This document shows, piece by piece, positions 4,766 through 6,378 of a stretch of DNA of 6,378 nt. The first letter of the stretch is position 1; every line of letters begins with the position of its first letter. The translations under genes were made by a program, and so were the position numbers. Source of the DNA: Acidobacteriota bacterium. Lineage in GTDB: Bacteria > Acidobacteriota > Thermoanaerobaculia > Multivoradales > JAHEKO01. Location: assembly GCA_024638355.1 (NCBI GenBank), contig JAHEKO010000229.1:1-6378 (forward strand), given 5' to 3'. The notes under the pieces were generated by a model, which did no database searches, had not been told where the DNA came from, and worked only from the letters and a program-made list of their open reading frames with translations.

Positions 4766-6378
4766 CTACTTCCAGTTCAGGCGAGCGCTGATCCGCCAGA
4801 TCCGCGGGCTGAGCGTCTCCCGGAGGAAGTCGCCCGTGCCGCGGCTGAGGCCGCGCTCACGCTGCATGGTGTAGTTCTCGTTGAGAGCGTTGAAGAGATC
4901 CAGGCCGAGCGTGAAGCTGACGTTGCCGGTGGCCGCGAACTCCTTGTCGAGCCGCAGGTCGACGGTGAAGATGTCGTCCACGCGGAACTCGTCGACGGCG
5001 CCGACGACCAGAATGTCGCGCGACTGGCCGTCCGACGTCCGGATGTCGAGGAAGTAGGGCAGCGGATAGCCCTCACGGCCGAAGATGTTGGCCGCGACGT
5101 TGAAGCCCCACGGGCGATCCGGAGCAACCTGGTACATGCCGTTCAGGTTGTACTGCCAGCTGCTCTGGATCCACACGTCGGCCTTGGCGCCGGAACCGGC
5201 CGCCTGGACCGCGTAGACACCGCCGTCGATCGAGCCGCCGTTGGCGCCCTGGCAGCCGAACGTCAGATCGTCTTCGCAGATGTTGCCGCTCTGCTGCGCC
5301 GAGAAGCTGGCCGGCACGTCCCACTCGGCTTCACCGAACTGGATGTAGCCGCGGGCCATCCACCGGTTGGCGAGGCGCTTGGTGAAGTTGATGTTGAAGC
5401 CCTGGTACTCGCGCTCGCGGTCGCCGTTGACCAGGAACTCGCCGCCCGTGAAGCTGAGCGACGGATCGAGCGAGAAGACCGGAAACGCATAGGGAGTGCC
5501 GCTGGGCAGGTTGCCCGACGCGATGCTGTCGACGACGTAGTCCTCCCGCCGCTGCAGGCGCGTGTTGCCCGCCGCGTCGCGAACGAAAGCGACCTCGTCC
5601 TTGATGTCCTCGATTCGGCGCCAGGTGAACTGCGCACCGGCGACGAACTCGGGCCGGAAGGCGTGCTCGACGCCGACGATCAGCTCGGTGGTGAGCTCCG
5701 GATCGAGACCCGGATCGGTCACGTTCGGACTCGAGAGCGACAGCGGGTTATCGAGGTCGAAGCCGTCGGTGCCGTCGATCTCGACGACGTCGGGACCGTT
5801 GCCTCCCAGGATCGAGCCGTTGAAATCGCCGCTACCGTCCGTGTCGAACCAGTTGAGCGTCAGATACGAGGCGCCGGCCGGGTTGGTCCGGTCGATGTCG
5901 CCGGTCTGAAGCTGCTCGGGGAACTGCGAGAGGCTCGCGCGGATCAGGGTGTCGCGCTCCTCGCCCAGGGCGTAGGTGAGGCCGATACGCGGCGAGATCG
6001 TCGACCAGTCGAAGGACGCATCCGCGCCGCTGAAGTCGAGCGTCGGGTGAAGCGTCGGGAACCACGGGTTGGCCTCGGCGCTCACCGCTTCGTTGATGCC
6101 CTTCTGGACGTCGTAGCGGAAGCCCGCGTTGATCGTCAGGTTACCGGCCGAGATGGTGTCCTGCACCCACGCCGAGGTGTACTCCTGGTTCACCGGCGGA
6201 TCGAGACCGCGCTGCGTGAAGAGGGTCGCTCCCTCGGTCGGCGAAGGAGTGCCGATCGCCCAGGCGTTGTCCTGCGGCCAGGTGAAGGCGCTCTCGCGAT
6301 CGAACTCGCGCAGGCGGGTGCCGAACTTGAGCTCGTGGCTGACGGAGCCGGTGTTGAAGAAGTAGGAACCGTCGACCT
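4766..6378 (-). CDS. Oar-like TonB-dependent outer-membrane receptor, C-terminal barrel (5' end outside window)
   Basis: The frame is open from the right edge to the TAG at 4766-4768, giving 536 visible residues of an outer-membrane beta-barrel; signal peptide and plug domain lie beyond the window. The GTG at 6193 is internal, since the strand pattern VDGSYFFNTGSVSHELKFGTRL continues upstream of it. Alternating-hydrophobicity strands appear throughout, such as GNLTINAGFRYDVQKG and ISPRIGLTYALGEERDTLIRAS. The segment DPGLDPELTTELIVGVEHAF, followed by FTWRRIEDIKDEV, and the C-terminal DLFNALNENYTMQRER with LSPRIWRISARL resemble Oar-like (carboxypeptidase-regulatory-domain) receptors of acidobacteria and myxobacteria. 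An Asp-rich loop with DTDGSGDFN is encoded at 5819-5845. The only two visible cysteines (codons at 5276-5278 and 5252-5254) are eight residues apart and could form a disulfide in a surface loop. The protein ends in W-K rather than the usual terminal aromatic. Substrate unknown. The TonB gene about 1.3 kb downstream could energise it, but nothing shows they are dedicated partners. Confidence 0.93.
   Translation of the reverse strand, partial: VDGSYFFNTGSVSHELKFGTRLREFDRESAFTWPQDNAWAIGTPSPTEGATLFTQRGLDPPVNQEYTSAWVQDTISAGNLTINAGFRYDVQKGINEAVSAEANPWFPTLHPTLDFSGADASFDWSTISPRIGLTYALGEERDTLIRASLSQFPEQLQTGDIDRTNPAGASYLTLNWFDTDGSGDFNGSILGGNGPDVVEIDGTDGFDLDNPLSLSSPNVTDPGLDPELTTELIVGVEHAFRPEFVAGAQFTWRRIEDIKDEVAFVRDAAGNTRLQRREDYVVDSIASGNLPSGTPYAFPVFSLDPSLSFTGGEFLVNGDREREYQGFNINFTKRLANRWMARGYIQFGEAEWDVPASFSAQQSGNICEDDLTFGCQGANGGSIDGGVYAVQAAGSGAKADVWIQSSWQYNLNGMYQVAPDRPWGFNVAANIFGREGYPLPYFLDIRTSDGQSRDILVVGAVDEFRVDDIFTVDLRLDKEFAATGNVSFTLGLDLFNALNENYTMQRERGLSRGTGDFLRETLSPRIWRISARLNWK

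Noticed and set aside
4107..4874. A 255-codon plus-strand frame running from alaX into the receptor gene.
   Set aside because: It is Arg/Gly-rich, overlaps two real genes and crosses the intrinsic terminator.

Overview
This is a GC-rich, gene-dense stretch of a bacterial chromosome. It holds five protein genes, two of them cut by the window edges, and no RNA genes, insertion sequences or CRISPR arrays that I can see. An outer-membrane TonB-dependent receptor and a TonB transducer show a Gram-negative (diderm) cell. The receptor resembles the Oar-like receptors common in Acidobacteriota and some Myxococcota. Together with a GluRS that has a KLSKRK-type loop and a GlnRS, this makes an acidobacterium-like organism my best guess. 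That is an inference from family resemblance, not a measurement.

Layout: (1) bases 1-818, plus strand, the C-terminal part of a glutamyl-tRNA synthetase; (2) 863-2557, plus strand, a complete glutaminyl-tRNA synthetase (glnS), 44 bases behind it and probably co-transcribed; (3) about 2556-2682, a convergent intergenic region with three related GC-rich palindromic units, the last of which supplies the stop codon of the next gene; (4) 2680-3414, minus strand, a complete TonB-family energy transducer; (5) 3415-3519, a 105-base divergent intergenic region with a sigma-54-like promoter motif facing the tonB gene; (6) 3520-4710, plus strand, a complete long-form alanyl-tRNA editing protein (AlaX-L type); (7) 4711-4765, a strong intrinsic terminator for the minus strand; (8) 4766-6378, minus strand, the C-terminal barrel of a large TonB-dependent receptor that runs off the right edge.

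Two themes are interleaved. The plus-strand genes serve translation: charging of Glu and Gln tRNAs and clearance of mischarged tRNA-Ala. The minus-strand genes serve outer-membrane transport: a receptor and the inner-membrane protein that energises such receptors. Whether this TonB drives this particular receptor cannot be told from the sequence.

Most of the window is ordinary core genome, and I did not find a convincing new system. The parts most worth checking are the palindromic repeat cluster that overlaps the tonB stop codon, the sigma-54-like site before tonB, and an aspartate-rich calcium-loop-like segment in the receptor.
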